In this document: positions 53,143-62,516 of the stretch, in pieces | How positions within the stretch are numbered: position 1 is the first letter of the stretch | How the letters are laid out: every line of letters begins with the position of its first letter | Assembly (NCBI GenBank): GCA_009731375.1 | Contig: BJOX01000010.1 | Coordinates: 988,863 to 1,052,862 of the forward strand | DNA: 64,000 nucleotides | Direction: 5' to 3' | From: Paulinella micropora | Taxonomy: Eukaryota > Cercozoa > Imbricatea > Euglyphida | Translations under genes and position numbers: made by a program | Notes under the pieces: model-generated | Seen by the model: only the letters and a program-made list of their open reading frames with translations | Database searches by the model: none | Told to the model about the DNA's origin: nothing

Positions 53143-53746
53143 GTACGCTGGCAGGTCCAAGTTGCATTTTTGTCACTTTGTATAATTAAAATTTTTCTGA
53201 ATCAATGTCTAGTTATTAAAGTTATCAATTTTCAAACTTCAATCTCAAATTAGTATTTGAAACCTAAATAATTATTTTTAACATCTAGATCTAGAACTAG
53301 CTATACTAGAATATCAATTTATACGTTAATTTTTTGTTTGTTTTTTTCCTCCACTAAGTTAGAGTTTTAATTGTTAATTTGTTGAATTCATTATAAAAAT
53401 CCAGTATTAAAATGATAAATAGAAGTAAAAATACATAGATATTAATAGTAAATATAATAATATAATTGAAAATAAAACACTAGAGAGACATAAACATACA
53501 AGTCAAGCAATTACAGAAGATAATGAGGAATTATGAGGAGAGGAAGAAGATGCGAAAGTATACATGGTAAGAGGATAACATATATCACTGGTAAGAAGCT
53601 AGTTATACAAAAATCTAAATGCTCGAAACTATAACTTGCTCTGATCCTATAGCTAAACTCTCCTAGTGATTATGAGACTTATGATGGGAAGGATGGACGT
53701 AACACTCAAACGGAAGAATGATCTTAGTTGGACCTGCCAACGTACG
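53143..53746. mobile_element. Candidate 0.6 kb element with 18-base inverted ends
   Basis: GTACGCTGGCAGGTCCAA at the left and TTGGACCTGCCAACGTAC at the right pair at 17 of 18 positions. The inside is AT-rich and non-coding. It abuts the right direct repeat. Confidence 0.5.
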
Positions 53747-53762
53747 GCTTCATTTACCCGCG

Positions 53763-54025
53763 TTGGAAGGTGAAATATTAATTATGTAATCCTGAGAAAT
53801 GACCAAATCATGTTTTGTTAAAAATATATCATATTTTCAGAACTAGTGAAAGATCACCACCACAATTTTCTGGTTGAGATTCATCAATGTTACCCATCCG
53901 GTCCTGCAACTGAACCGTGCGCGCCAGCCATTTTCCAACCAAAGCTGAGAAATATGACATATTTTTCTTCCATTTCTTTTGATCATATTTGTCAGACTGT
54001 GTTTGTAAAACTTAATTTCTTTGTA
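53763..54025 (+). repeat. Direct repeat, right copy
   Basis: Counterpart of 50,230-50,495; shares ACCCATCCGGTCCTGCAACT and ATATATCATATTTTCAGAAC. Confidence 0.7.
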
Positions 54026-54219
54026 GGCCCATTCTGATTATTCAGGCCGTTCTATCAGATGAAGCCGGCCGCGGTAGGACCACACAGATAGTAAATCCGG
54101 TACCGGTGGCACTGCACTGATTTTTAAAGTAACTTTTCATGGTTTGTCGACGTCAGCTAGTTTTTTTTATGGTTTTGAATAGAAAATCTAGAAAAATATT
54201 ATTTTTTTTCATAAGAAAC

Positions 54220-54259
<40 letters not shown>

Positions 54260-54270
54260 ANNNNNNNNNN

Positions 54271-54913
54271 CTCCTGCGGAAGCAAACTTTCTCGGCCTGA
54301 CTGCCTCGAAAGTTACTAGAGTTACTAGAGTTACGGGCCCCGCGCGCGGCCGGGTCCAAAAAATTTTGGTACGAGTCCTTAAAAAAAATCATGCTAAGCC
54401 TCTGTAGTGCCACCAGTACTAATTGACTGCATTAACTAGATTAACTAGATTAATAACTAATACTAGTAATACTAATAACAGTAACAACTTTTAATAATGG
54501 ATATAACTGAGGAGAAAAGGTCTAATTAACGTCCAATGCTCCCCGGGGCCCCTTAATCTAGATCTAGTTAATTAGACTCCCTTACTAGTCAGTGTCCCAC
54601 CTTCATCCTTAAACTAGTTAAATAACAACTGTAGCAAATAAACGAAATGAGCAAGTGAGCTATCCTACTTCTGCAGTGGAGTTCGGCAATATAGTAACAT
54701 TGTAACTAATACTACCCCCTTGCTATCGGGTAACCAAGGTCCTAAAAACATGAATTACTATAATAGTGTCCATGAACATTCCCAGTTGGAAGTCCCACCG
54801 ATGCCCAGGCACCTGTCCCACCACACGAATCAGACGCTAGCTGTCGGAAGTTGTCCCTCCGGGATGGAACGGTCCCAGAGTCCTTAATCAGATGATACAT
54901 GCCATACTCGCCG
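54271..54913. other. Spacer before copia remnant
   Basis: Contains a GC-rich patch (GGGCCCCGCGCGCGGCCGGG near 54,340), short tandem ACTAGAGTT and ACTAGATTA units and many CTAG sites. No gene recognised. Part may be a decayed LTR of the element that follows. Confidence 0.5.
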
Positions 54914-55294
54914 CTATCCACGCATCGGCTTCGTGTTGATAATATCCGCGATATTTTCGTCTGAAGCCACCTTCTCGTTGACCACGAGCCCAGCGTCCAC
55001 CTTCTGGTTCACTATTGCGCAGCGCAGGTCCACATGACTGAGCTTCCTAGAAAATACATTTGTGTCTGCGAGGTCCAGAGCGCCCTGGTTGTCGCCGTAC
55101 AGGATGAGGGGCTGCCCCCACCCGTACGGCCCCATTGCGTCGGCGACCCGGCCGTCGGCGATCCCCTGCACAAAATTCATTATCTTACCTACGTATACAC
55201 GTTCCGCTTCAGGCAGAAAGGTAGCTCTGAGCCACCAAGAAAGAAATGAAAGCCCGCCAGACGGGCGCGACGATCCTCCGGTGTACCCTTCCAA
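54914..55294 (-). pseudogene. Copia RNase H C-terminal fragment
   Basis: Continues in another frame with SFLSWWLRATFLPEAERVYV, then LILYGDNQGALDLADTNVF and KLSHVDLRCAIVNQKVDAG, then ENIADIINTKPMRG. The catalytic-site context YGDNQGAL and the usual ADIxTKP ending are present. Confidence 0.82.
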
Positions 55295-55995
55295 CTTGAG
55301 TCGGCCCAGGACATCAAGCGGGTACCGTTCGCTTTGGTGAAGCGAATTCCCTTTGAACGCGTACCTTTAAGGTACCGCACGACCTGCTCAGCCTGCTGAT
55401 AATTGAAAAATTCCGGCTTTGAGGCATGGGTCGCTATCTCCCCGAGCGGGCCCAAAACCTCATGCCGAGTGATACGTGTCCACAATAGGACACCTACGAT
55501 GTGCTGCGGCGAGAACTGCTCTAACACTGAATGCTTTCCTGCCCGCACTCCCGGCATCAACCACGGCGAGTCGGCAGTAGCTAAACCGGTGCACTGGAGT
55601 TTCTCAACTGCCTCCTTGATGAAGTCCTCCTGAGAGATCTTGATCGTACGCGTACGGCCTAACCGGCAGTCTTCCTTATCCTCGATATTCAGGCCTACCA
55701 CCCCGGTCGGAGCCTCTTGCTTAAAGACCCTAAAGGCCTTCTTACCTGCAGCTAAGAATTCCGCTTCAACATCCTTGCCACTGAACGCTCCCATCATGTC
55801 GTCGACGTGCACAAAGACAAAGTCCTGCTTATCCTTACCGGGTAGCCATCGCCAGAAGAAATCAGGAAACGCAGCATGAGCCTTAAAACCCAAGCGTTCC
55901 GAGAAACTTGTAACGCCACCACTTCCGTCCCGCGTCCGGTCTACCGTAAAGAGCCTTAAGCATGTCCCACACATAACCCGGTTCTTCCAAACCAA
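55189..55995 (-). pseudogene. Copia RT catalytic and connection segment
   Basis: Includes FVFVHVDDMMGAF (the YVDD-type box with His for Tyr), GVVGLNIEDKED and QEDFIKEAVEKL. These are followed by the conserved VVRYLKGTRSKGI and LMSWADSSWKGTPEDRRA, where RNase H begins. It runs out of frame after GFHFFLGGSEL. Confidence 0.82.
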
Positions 55996-56104
55996 ATGGC
56001 GGCACGATATAGATGGGGCGATAACCCTGCTCGGCGGCAGACGCCTCCGTGTAGATTGTCCCGACGTCCCACGTGCACTTCGACAAGATCAAACCAAAGA
56101 ACAT
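55883..56104 (-). pseudogene. Copia RT, N-terminal fragment
   Basis: Contains YIVPPFGLEEPGYVW and MLKALYGRPDAGRKWW, the counterpart of the copia segment PPGF...V.RLKKALYGLKQAPRAWY. It is then lost by frameshift into the next frame. Confidence 0.75.
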
Positions 56105-56279
56105 TGTCAGAGCTCACCGATCTTCACCTTTTCCTGTTCATCTGGTCCTGGGGCACGAGCCTCTTCAAGGGCTTCCTTTGCTTCCTGCTCCGGGGTTACC
56201 GTAACTTATTCCACTTCGCCGTCAGAGTCTGAAGTATCGAGCTCCCCCTGACCCTGAGGCTTCTCAACTGCGCCGGTCT

Positions 56280-56690
56280 ACTAATACTACTTAGTAGTAC
56301 TAGTACTAGATCTAGTACATGCTCTAGATCTATACTACTAGTACTACTGTGCATGTACTATAGCTACTAGAGCTAGTAGCTATAGATCTAGTAGATGAAT
56401 ATGCTAGATATATCGATATGCACTGATGCATATGTATACGTACATGTTGTTGCAATTGGCTGTTCATACCCCGACAGTAGTGGTTTAATAAGTGTACCAA
56501 GACTTCGCAGATATAGGGCAATGTGAGCAAGTCACTCTGTCCAACAGCCATAAAACCAAGCTCAGAAGAAAAATCTAAAGCAAAGCTGTCAGCAAAATCA
56601 TAATAACGAATCTATAAGACATAAAAACTTACATGAACGTGACCTATACTAAACGAACAATAAAAAAACCCTATAAAGCAAAGAGCTATC
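56280..56690. other. CTAG-rich spacer
   Basis: Between the two retroelements. From 56,281 to 56,405 it is crowded with CTAG and TAGTA words (for example CTAGTACATGCTCTAGATCT). The rest, to 56,690, is unremarkable and non-coding. Confidence 0.55.
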
Positions 56691-57302
56691 CTAGTTTGCT
56701 ATTGGGTCTCGGGCCACCGGTCCCTGCTCATTCTGCAACCCAGTTTGAGGCACAGCAGGAGGGGAACCGCCTGCCTCGATGCGCAGCTCTTGAATTCGAC
56801 GTAAGCCTTGTGCACGTCTTGCCATTCGCATTGCGCAGTTAATGATGTGCACATTGCCTCGCTGAATCGTTAGGGAGATCTCTCGTACTGTTCTCACCCT
56901 CACCGATTGAATTGAATCTGTGATGTCGAGCGACGCATGGACGCGTTTGCCAACGCAGAATTCGATCAAGCCAAGCGCCTTCTTGCCTAATCTGCCTTGC
57001 CTCTCGAACGCAAACGGCATAATGATCGCCCCATCTCCCAGGCGGCTGGCAGCCAGTTGATAAAAGGCATTCGTTTCCTTGCGAATTTTTGCTTTTTGAG
57101 CAGCAAATCCAGCTTCTACTGCCGAGCTCACCCGAGTTGATGCACTTTCAGCTGCGGTTCCCACGACGTCGATCAAAATGCTCCTTTCCGCCCACGCAGC
57201 GTGTATGTCAATTCTGTGTTGGGTGCTTCCCATTACAGCTTCCTCCACATTGGTCTGAGCGCCCGCATCTGTGCACATTTGTGCTACTGATCTCAGGACC
57301 AT
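56691..57302 (-). pseudogene. LINE restriction-enzyme-like endonuclease
   Basis: Contains HRIDIHAAWAERSILIDVVG with the two acidic positions expected in the (P)D...(D/E)xK fold, then a Lys-rich helix (AAQKAKIRKETNAFYQLA) and IIMPFAFERQGRLGKKALGL, the conserved end of this endonuclease family. It would nick the target site for first-strand priming. Confidence 0.75.
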
Positions 57303-57344
57303 GTTGCGCGAAGGTGACAGCTCCGGCGTTTGTGTTGCACGTCA

Positions 57345-58175
57345 TCAGATGATGTTGATCTCTCTGCCGTTGAGTGCTGCGAGGGAGTGGCCACAGACGC
57401 AATCGTCCGGCATGTCTGCAGTTGGTTTTAGCCCTAGTTGGAGTGCTAAGCAAAATGCAAAGTCCGCGTCGTTCATGTAGAAGTCGTCTCCACTTGAGTT
57501 CATCCACAGGTTCGCATGCTGAGGGGCTGCAGATTTGACTGCTGCTGTGGTCAACGGGTCGGCACTTACATCTTTGGTTCGGTTGTATTTGCCCTTCAGA
57601 GTAGCCAGAAATTGATGAACCATTCGATTGATTGGTTTCTCCTTGCATCGTTCTAGCAATGCAGCAGTAGACTGAGCCAGCCAGTAGGGCGTCTCCACGT
57701 CTTCCTCTGTGCATGCCTCCACAAGGTCTGCATGTGCTTGGGAGATTTCTCTTCCATAAGGGGTAGCCAAGATCTTGGCTATCCCTTCCCGGCCGTAGTT
57801 TTTCCAGCTGGAGTATTGGATCGCACGGCATGCAGTTGCCAAGAAGTGTGCGTTGGTGACGGCAGAGGACGCGATAAACTTGTAGGTATGTTGATGAAAT
57901 GGTTGCCATAAGGCCTCAGGGCCTGTGGTAGGTAGAAGAGCAATTTCATCTCCATTTAAACCGACTTGCCATATTGCGTGTGCCAGCGCTACTTCCGCGC
58001 ACTTTTTGCGCGACTCGATTGCAGTCCATGCTCCATGGCTGGGGAGCGTGGAGGCGATGTAGCTTGTTTTGAAGTTGGCATAGTTCTTGATGAGGATGAG
58101 GCGCTCCCGCAGCTGCATTCTCCTTGCGTCTGCGATCTGCATTGCCTGTTCTCCCCACTTCGCAACTAAGTCCAA
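57345..58175 (-). pseudogene. LINE RT connection region and zinc knuckle
   Basis: Continues the RT C-terminal region in a shifted frame (LVAKWGEQAMQIADARRMQL, then IKNYANFKTSYIASTLP). Toward the end it carries DDCVCGHSLAALNG, the first half of a CxC...HxxxC site. Its second half (HLMTCNTNAG) is in another frame after a one-base shift at about 57,350. Confidence 0.75.
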
Positions 58176-59397
58176 AGCCCACTTCGTTTGCTATTATGAT
58201 CTCCTCCGAGCATTGATACCAGCACCTCGACCGGTTCGTCTTCGAAGATTTTGACTCCAGCAGCTGTAAAGTGTGTTGTCTTACCTCGTCTGGAAGTTCT
58301 CCTTGGTCTCCGAGCTTTACCACCGCTGCAGGGTGGGTCCGAAGGCTGTAATTGGGTGCAAGCTTTGTCATGTGATGGATGACGGAAGGTAGTAACTCAG
58401 GAGTGGTGACGAATTGTGTATCGTCCACTACTGCTACAACATGTACCTTCTCTTCACCCATATCATCAGGCTCAGTGTCGTTGTCACTGATCGGTTGATC
58501 TATCGATGCTAAGCCTTGTGGTCGTTGCATGCTCTTTGCGTCTGCTCGTACGTTCTCCAGTACTTGTTCCAACAGAGGTTGAAAACCGAGGCAGAATAGG
58601 AGCCCGCCAAGCATATCTCCCTGTCTAGCTCCGTTCTCTGAGTTGACCGTCTCTATTTTCCCATCTGGCATCTGGAGTAGAAGCTTGGATGGGTTGCGGT
58701 ATAGAAGGTCGGTGATGCCCCACAGGGGTGCCAGATCTTGGATTCGATATATTTCTTGGAGACAAGTGGCTCTGTCGATTTCGTTGTAAGCAATCTTTTG
58801 ATCCATGATTACCGCCCATGCTCTTCCCTGAAGCGATGCTGCGTGTTGGCGTGCGACGTGGATAGCAGTTGCTGCTCCTCCCTCTGCTCCGGCTCCAAAG
58901 TTAACGCCGCGGAAATGAGAGTCGATGGCTTGTTTGACTCCCGCTCGTCCAAGCGCGATAGTGTTTGCCACCTTGATTATAATTTCTCTCGGTGCAATCG
59001 GCCGCGGCGCGTTCTTCCGCTTTTCAATCAAGATTAGTCGGCAGCTCGCTGTAAGTTCTCGCAGAGCAGGGCCTACGTCCGCGTTGAGGAAGTCAGTGAC
59101 TATAGCAGCTAATCCTTTCATGCAGGCGTCGTCGTTAATCATCGACAACCAGCAAGCTCTTGCTTGCCCTGATGGTTCGGGTCCTGCCCCGTCAGCTTGC
59201 TTCTTCACGGCTGCTCTCATTTCTTTCAACTCGATCTGAGGGAATCGATAAAAGAACGGAGGTTTTGGCATGCTCCATTGTGGTCGGTCTGCCGGTAGAT
59301 GTAGCTCGCGTACTGTAGGAAGGATATTCTCTGTTGGGGTCAGTATAGGTGGAGAGAAAAATGCATTCATGGCTTTGCTGGTGTGGCCTTGGGCCAT
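57946..59397 (-). pseudogene. LINE reverse transcriptase
   Basis: A 483-codon frame. Visible RT motifs in order are RPIAPRE (residues 132-138), NFGAGAEGGAATAIHVAR (166-183), motif A IMDQKIAYNEIDR (197-209), GARQGDMLGGLLF (256-268) and the catalytic VVDDTQF (323-329, Val in place of the usual Tyr/Phe-Ala). The usual motif-A Asp is present. It frameshifts near 58,240 and continues in the next frame. Confidence 0.85.
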
Positions 59398-59657
59398 CAG
59401 TTCCGTTGCTCTCTTGACTGCCGAGTCCTTGGTGGTGCGTTGCTTCTTTCGATTCTCTCGCTTCCTTCCAGCTCGTCGTCGTCCTGCTCACCCGGCTCCT
59501 CTTCATCCGAATCCGCATTGGTGAATGATCTGGATGATTCAAAGTTCCCAGCTTCCTCTTGCATATCCTTGATAGCAGCTTGGAGTATGTGATTCAGGTC
59601 TCCTCGAGCTCGAGCTATGCCTTGTGAGTTGGATTGAATTCTCCTTCTTACAGACAA
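59397..59657 (-). pseudogene. LINE ORF2 N-terminal linker segment
   Basis: Polar, acidic stretch (SDEEEPGEQDDDELEG) ending RTRQSREQRN. The RT frame resumes with MAQGHTSKAMNAFF after a one-base shift. Confidence 0.55.
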
Positions 59658-59913
59658 TCCCCTTTTCGCATTGTATCCTCATGCTGGTGGTGTTGATTTG
59701 CGAGCAAGTATCAAACATGATTGCAATCCCAATTCTCTCCTTTTCGTCCATATCTTTCGAGTCGTGGTACTGCTTAAGTAGGGGGCGCATTGCATCAGCA
59801 ATCATCGGCCATGATCGTCTCGGTACATAGTTGAACATCGGTCCATGTTTAAGCAGTTTCTCCGCAGTGAACATTTCCCGCAGCTCGCGACTGTCAGTTG
59901 GGATTGGGATCAT
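59539..59913 (-). pseudogene. LINE ORF2 start
   Basis: Begins MIPIPTDSRELREMF, overlapping the stop of the upstream frame as ATGA. It contains FNYVPRRSWPMIADAMRPLL, a block common just upstream of RT in this LINE group. The ATGA overlap is a stop-start arrangement used by some LINEs to make ORF2. Confidence 0.6.
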
Positions 59914-60575
59914 AGGTCTCCGGCAGTCCGTAGTGACCCCTCATTGATCTTTTCGTCCGTCTTGGGCGGTGGTCGGTGGAAGTTGTTCAGATGAGCCGCT
60001 GCTATTTCTTCTGCTCGTCTTCGTTCCTTCGCTAGCACGACGAATCTGCAACCGCAGAACTGCATTTGGTGTTGACCACGGATGCTCCTCTCACCTTTTC
60101 CATCTCCTGGCTCGTCATCGTCTGAAGACGCTGATTGTGAGGTAGGCGAATGTAAGTACGTTGGCAAAGAGCTGGTTGTGTGTTGTTGAGTGCCATTTTC
60201 GTGACGCTTGCTGTCGGCACGTCTGCTTCCTTCTGCTCGCTTCACTTCTTTTCCTGCCGCTTTGCTTCTTCCCCTGGCAGCAGGCCCGGGTGTGTGTTCG
60301 TCCCAGCAAGCGCCGCAATTCCTATGGACCCTTCCATTGTTGATTTCGACAAGTGGAGTCCCTGTTTGAGCTCGCGTGGTTCTCCGTCCTCCTCTTGCGC
60401 CATTTGGTTCGTTACGTTTCCCCTCATGCATGTTTGCTCCGCCAGCATGTTCATCTTCGCTCTCCTCATCCGTGCTTGTAGCAGAGACAACTGATTCAGG
60501 TGACTTGGTAATTGCGTTACCATTGGGGCGTGTTGCTGTTTGCGTCGGGGGAACCATATGACTTGTTCCTTGCAT
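59910..60575 (-). pseudogene. LINE ORF1-like polar protein with CxC...HxxxxH site
   Basis: A 221-codon frame, mostly polar and probably disordered (STDEESEDEHAGG, SASSDDDEPGDGKGE). It ends with QFCGCRFVVLAKERRRAEEI then AAAHLNNFH, a CxC-x18-HxxxxH zinc-binding pattern as in gag-like LINE ORF1 proteins. The stop overlaps the next ATG (ATGA). Confidence 0.6.
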
Positions 60576-60805
60576 TCGTACGAGTTGCTAGGAATCCCGC
60601 ATACTATGCAGCACTGGTTTTCTGCAAGCAAACGGTTTATACAACATTCGCAATACCCCTCGTGCTTGCAAGGTAGGATCTTCGGGTAGAATGTGTCGAG
60701 TCCTGCACATGCAGTGCAAGTGGCCGCAGGCGCGATCGTTTCTCCTGTTCCGACTCTTAGGAAGCGAACGCCTGCTTGGCAATGCTCACAATTGGATCCG
60801 TGCAT
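60242..60805 (-). CDS. RING-like module protein segment
   Basis: Begins MHGSNCEHCQAGVRFLRVG, the tail of one RING-like module, and continues with CTACAGLDTFYPKILPCKHE and CECCINRLLAENQCCIVCG. The spacing C-x2-C...C-x-H...C-x2-C...C-x2-C fits a C3HC4 RING. Read upstream in the same frame without a start, it adds RFLCTQCGFSRRLVRYRQCG and HNATTCENCALNRF, giving a second complete RING-like set. It overlaps the ORF1-like frame at 60,242-60,575. Confidence 0.55.
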   Translation of the reverse strand: MHGSNCEHCQAGVRFLRVGTGETIAPAATCTACAGLDTFYPKILPCKHEGYCECCINRLLAENQCCIVCGIPSNSYECKEQVIWFPRRKQQHAPMVTQLPSHLNQLSLLQARMRRAKMNMLAEQTCMRGNVTNQMAQEEDGEPRELKQGLHLSKSTMEGSIGIAALAGTNTHPGLLPGEEAKRQEKK

Positions 60806-61039
60806 GTCAAATCTGTTAAGTGCACAGTTTTCACATGTAGTTGCGTTATGTCCACACTGTCTATATCGAACTAGCCGTCTGGAGAATCCACATTGAGTGC
60901 ACAGAAACCTCTCTTCACTATCGGTAGTGTATTCTTAGTTGAGGTCGCTCAGCTTGTTTTCTTTGCTTTCACCTGTCACCTTGTAGAGCATCGACTTGTT
61001 CTCCTTCTCACTAGCCACGTTCACATTTGTGCATGCTAG

Positions 61040-61321
61040 TTAATTGGTATTGCAACGATCACACATCGTTTCTGTAAGTGAGTTCCGCAAGTCGTCTGTG
61101 CTACATATATTGCACGTCTCCATCTGATGCAAACACCTTCGCACAATCTGATGAATTTCTTCTTCTGGCACTGAATGATTGCAGGACGAGCATGTAGCTA
61201 AGCATACTTCAACCTCAGTACCCGTTGCAGTGCCTTGGGGTGATAGATCAGCTGCACTTGCTGGCGCGGACCGAACACTCCCCCTGGTGAGCACTTCTCT
61301 ATCATCCTCTTTAGCACTCAA
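61040..61321 (-). CDS. RING-like module (third)
   Basis: A 93-codon frame with ATCSSCNHSVPEEEIHQIVR then RCLHQMETCNICSTD and ETMCDRCN, again in C-x2-C...C-x-H...C-x2-C...C-x2-C order. It is in the same frame as the other two modules but separated from them by two in-frame TAA stops. Confidence 0.5.
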   Translation of the reverse strand: MSAKEDDREVLTRGSVRSAPASAADLSPQGTATGTEVEVCLATCSSCNHSVPEEEIHQIVRRCLHQMETCNICSTDDLRNSLTETMCDRCNTN

Positions 61322-61513
61322 CCTGCTGGGCCTAGGCGTGCTGCCGCTCGCCTCCCTCTCCCCGCAGGGAGTAGGATCGGCTGAGTGGGGAGCCCCACAG
61401 GGAAATGCAACTCGACAAGGCTTGATTGCATGTCCTGAGATGTCCCTATGCCACCGTTTTTCACGAAGAATGTGGGGTCGCCATCACTATTATTTCCTTT
61501 TTTCCCTTTGCAC

Positions 61514-61993
61514 CTATGAGGGGTGTGTAGTCGGTGGTTCCAGTTCCTCGCCTTGCATCCCGATGGACTGTACTTTTTCAGAATTAGGTATAAGTACTTC
61601 CTGTTCGGGTTGCGAAGGGATATTTCCCTGCGGCCTCATAGTGAACGTGTGCATAATCGCTGCAGGAGTGGTGTCTCCTGTCTGCTCTGCCACTTCCCCC
61701 GATGATGAAGGCTGGATTCTCTGGTTGTGAGAGAACAGTGATAACGAATTTGGGGTTGTAGCCTTTGGTCTTTGTGCTCTTGCAGTCTGTGATATGATTG
61801 TTTGAGACAATGACCTGGTTAATGACCTTGTGAGAGGTCGTGAAGATGATTTTACTGATCTTATATCAGGGCTCGTGCTAGCTTGTAGGCATGAGTGGAG
61901 CTGTTTCTCCTCCCTGGTTCCGAATGTAGCTATAGCATTGCACTCTCCACATTTCCGTTGCCTAGTTCCGTGCAACTTTTGCTCAGAACTCAT
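61514..61993 (-). CDS. Cys-containing polar protein upstream of RING-like modules
   Basis: A 159-codon frame with ATG start (MSSEQKLHGTRQRKCGECNA) and a CGEC...HSC site (possible zinc binding), then Ser/Arg- and Pro-rich low-complexity sequence. Same frame as the RING-like modules, with clustered stops at about 61,460-61,515 between them. Function unknown; perhaps the N-terminus of the same ORF. Confidence 0.4.
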   Translation of the reverse strand: MSSEQKLHGTRQRKCGECNAIATFGTREEKQLHSCLQASTSPDIRSVKSSSRPLTRSLTRSLSQTIISQTARAQRPKATTPNSLSLFSHNQRIQPSSSGEVAEQTGDTTPAAIMHTFTMRPQGNIPSQPEQEVLIPNSEKVQSIGMQGEELEPPTTHPS

Positions 61994-62029
61994 GGAATTT
62001 TCCTGTCAAACTTTCCACAATTAATGTGT

Positions 62030-62516
62030 GTTGTCTGACAAAGCAGTGGTACAGTTGAGGTACTCTTCCCACCGTCTGTGCTACGAGATATCAAGGTATG
62101 CCCCTAGATCAACGTTAACATCAGTCCAACCTGAAATTTTTTCCCCGAGCAGAGCTGTACATGTTCATGCTATCTCTAGTATCTAGAGTATGTCTAGTAT
62201 GTCTCTAGTGTCTAGTATGTGAGTATATCTAGTATATCTATATTTCTAGTATCTAGAGTATGCAGCCTGGTATGTCTTCCTAGTCCAGTAGCTAGAGTAG
62301 TCTTCTACTGCTCTAGATCTTCCGGGGATCCAGATATCCGCTAGATCCGGATCCTCAATTAATATTTGAATGGTCCAACGGATTTTTTGAGGGGGCAATT
62401 TCCTCCTTCCGTCCTAACGAATGTAATCGAAAATTCGCTTCAGGGTTCGCTGGTCGAAAACAATCGACGGAAAGATGTTGTTTTTTCTCCCTTTCTGGTG
62501 AGTATTGAGCTCGGCG
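62030..62516. other. Spacer with second CTAG-rich block
   Basis: From 62,170 to 62,350 it is dense in CTAG words (CTAGTATCTAGAGTATGTCT and similar), like the block at 56,281-56,405 on the other side of the LINE. The remainder shows no gene. Confidence 0.5.

Larger units (their letters stand above)
49511..54270. other. AT-rich, gene-free region with internal repeats
   Basis: Composition drops in GC and no open frame longer than about 80 codons looks real. Repeats seen: 50,230-50,495 matches 53,763-54,025 directly; a roughly 142-base tandem pair lies at 51,849-52,136; ACA and poly-T runs lie near 51,410-51,540; and the word AAATATATCATATTTTCAGA recurs in degenerate form about ten times. Confidence 0.65.
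54914..56104 (-). mobile_element. Ty1/copia-type retrotransposon remnant (RT and RNase H)
   Basis: Read on the minus strand, the order is RT then RNase H, as in copia pol. Only the C-terminal half of pol is present. Integrase, protease and gag are absent, and the coding sequence is broken by at least two frameshifts (about 55,900 and about 55,240). No LTRs could be defined. Confidence 0.8.
56691..61993 (-). mobile_element. Degraded non-LTR retrotransposon with REL endonuclease and upstream RING-like modules
   Basis: On the minus strand the order is a Cys-rich N-terminal region, three RING-like modules, a polar region with a CxC...HxxxxH site, a reverse transcriptase, a CxCG...HLMTC site and a PD-(D/E)XK-type endonuclease. 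This is the layout of LINE elements with a C-terminal restriction-enzyme-like endonuclease. The frame changes at about 59,650, 59,400, 58,240, 57,350 and 57,310, and there are in-frame stops between modules, so this copy is inactive. Whether the RING part belongs to the element is inferred from position and strand only. Confidence 0.78.

Noticed and set aside
55034-55340. Plus-strand open frames over the copia region
   Set aside because: Shadows of the RT/RNase H coding strand, which is minus.
58925-59542. Plus-strand frames over the LINE
   Set aside because: Antisense shadows of the RT coding frame.
60938-61042. Stop-codon reassignment (TAA read through) joining the RING-like modules
   Set aside because: HEATR1 ends normally at TAA in this genome and the LINE copy has several frameshifts, so simple decay is the better explanation.
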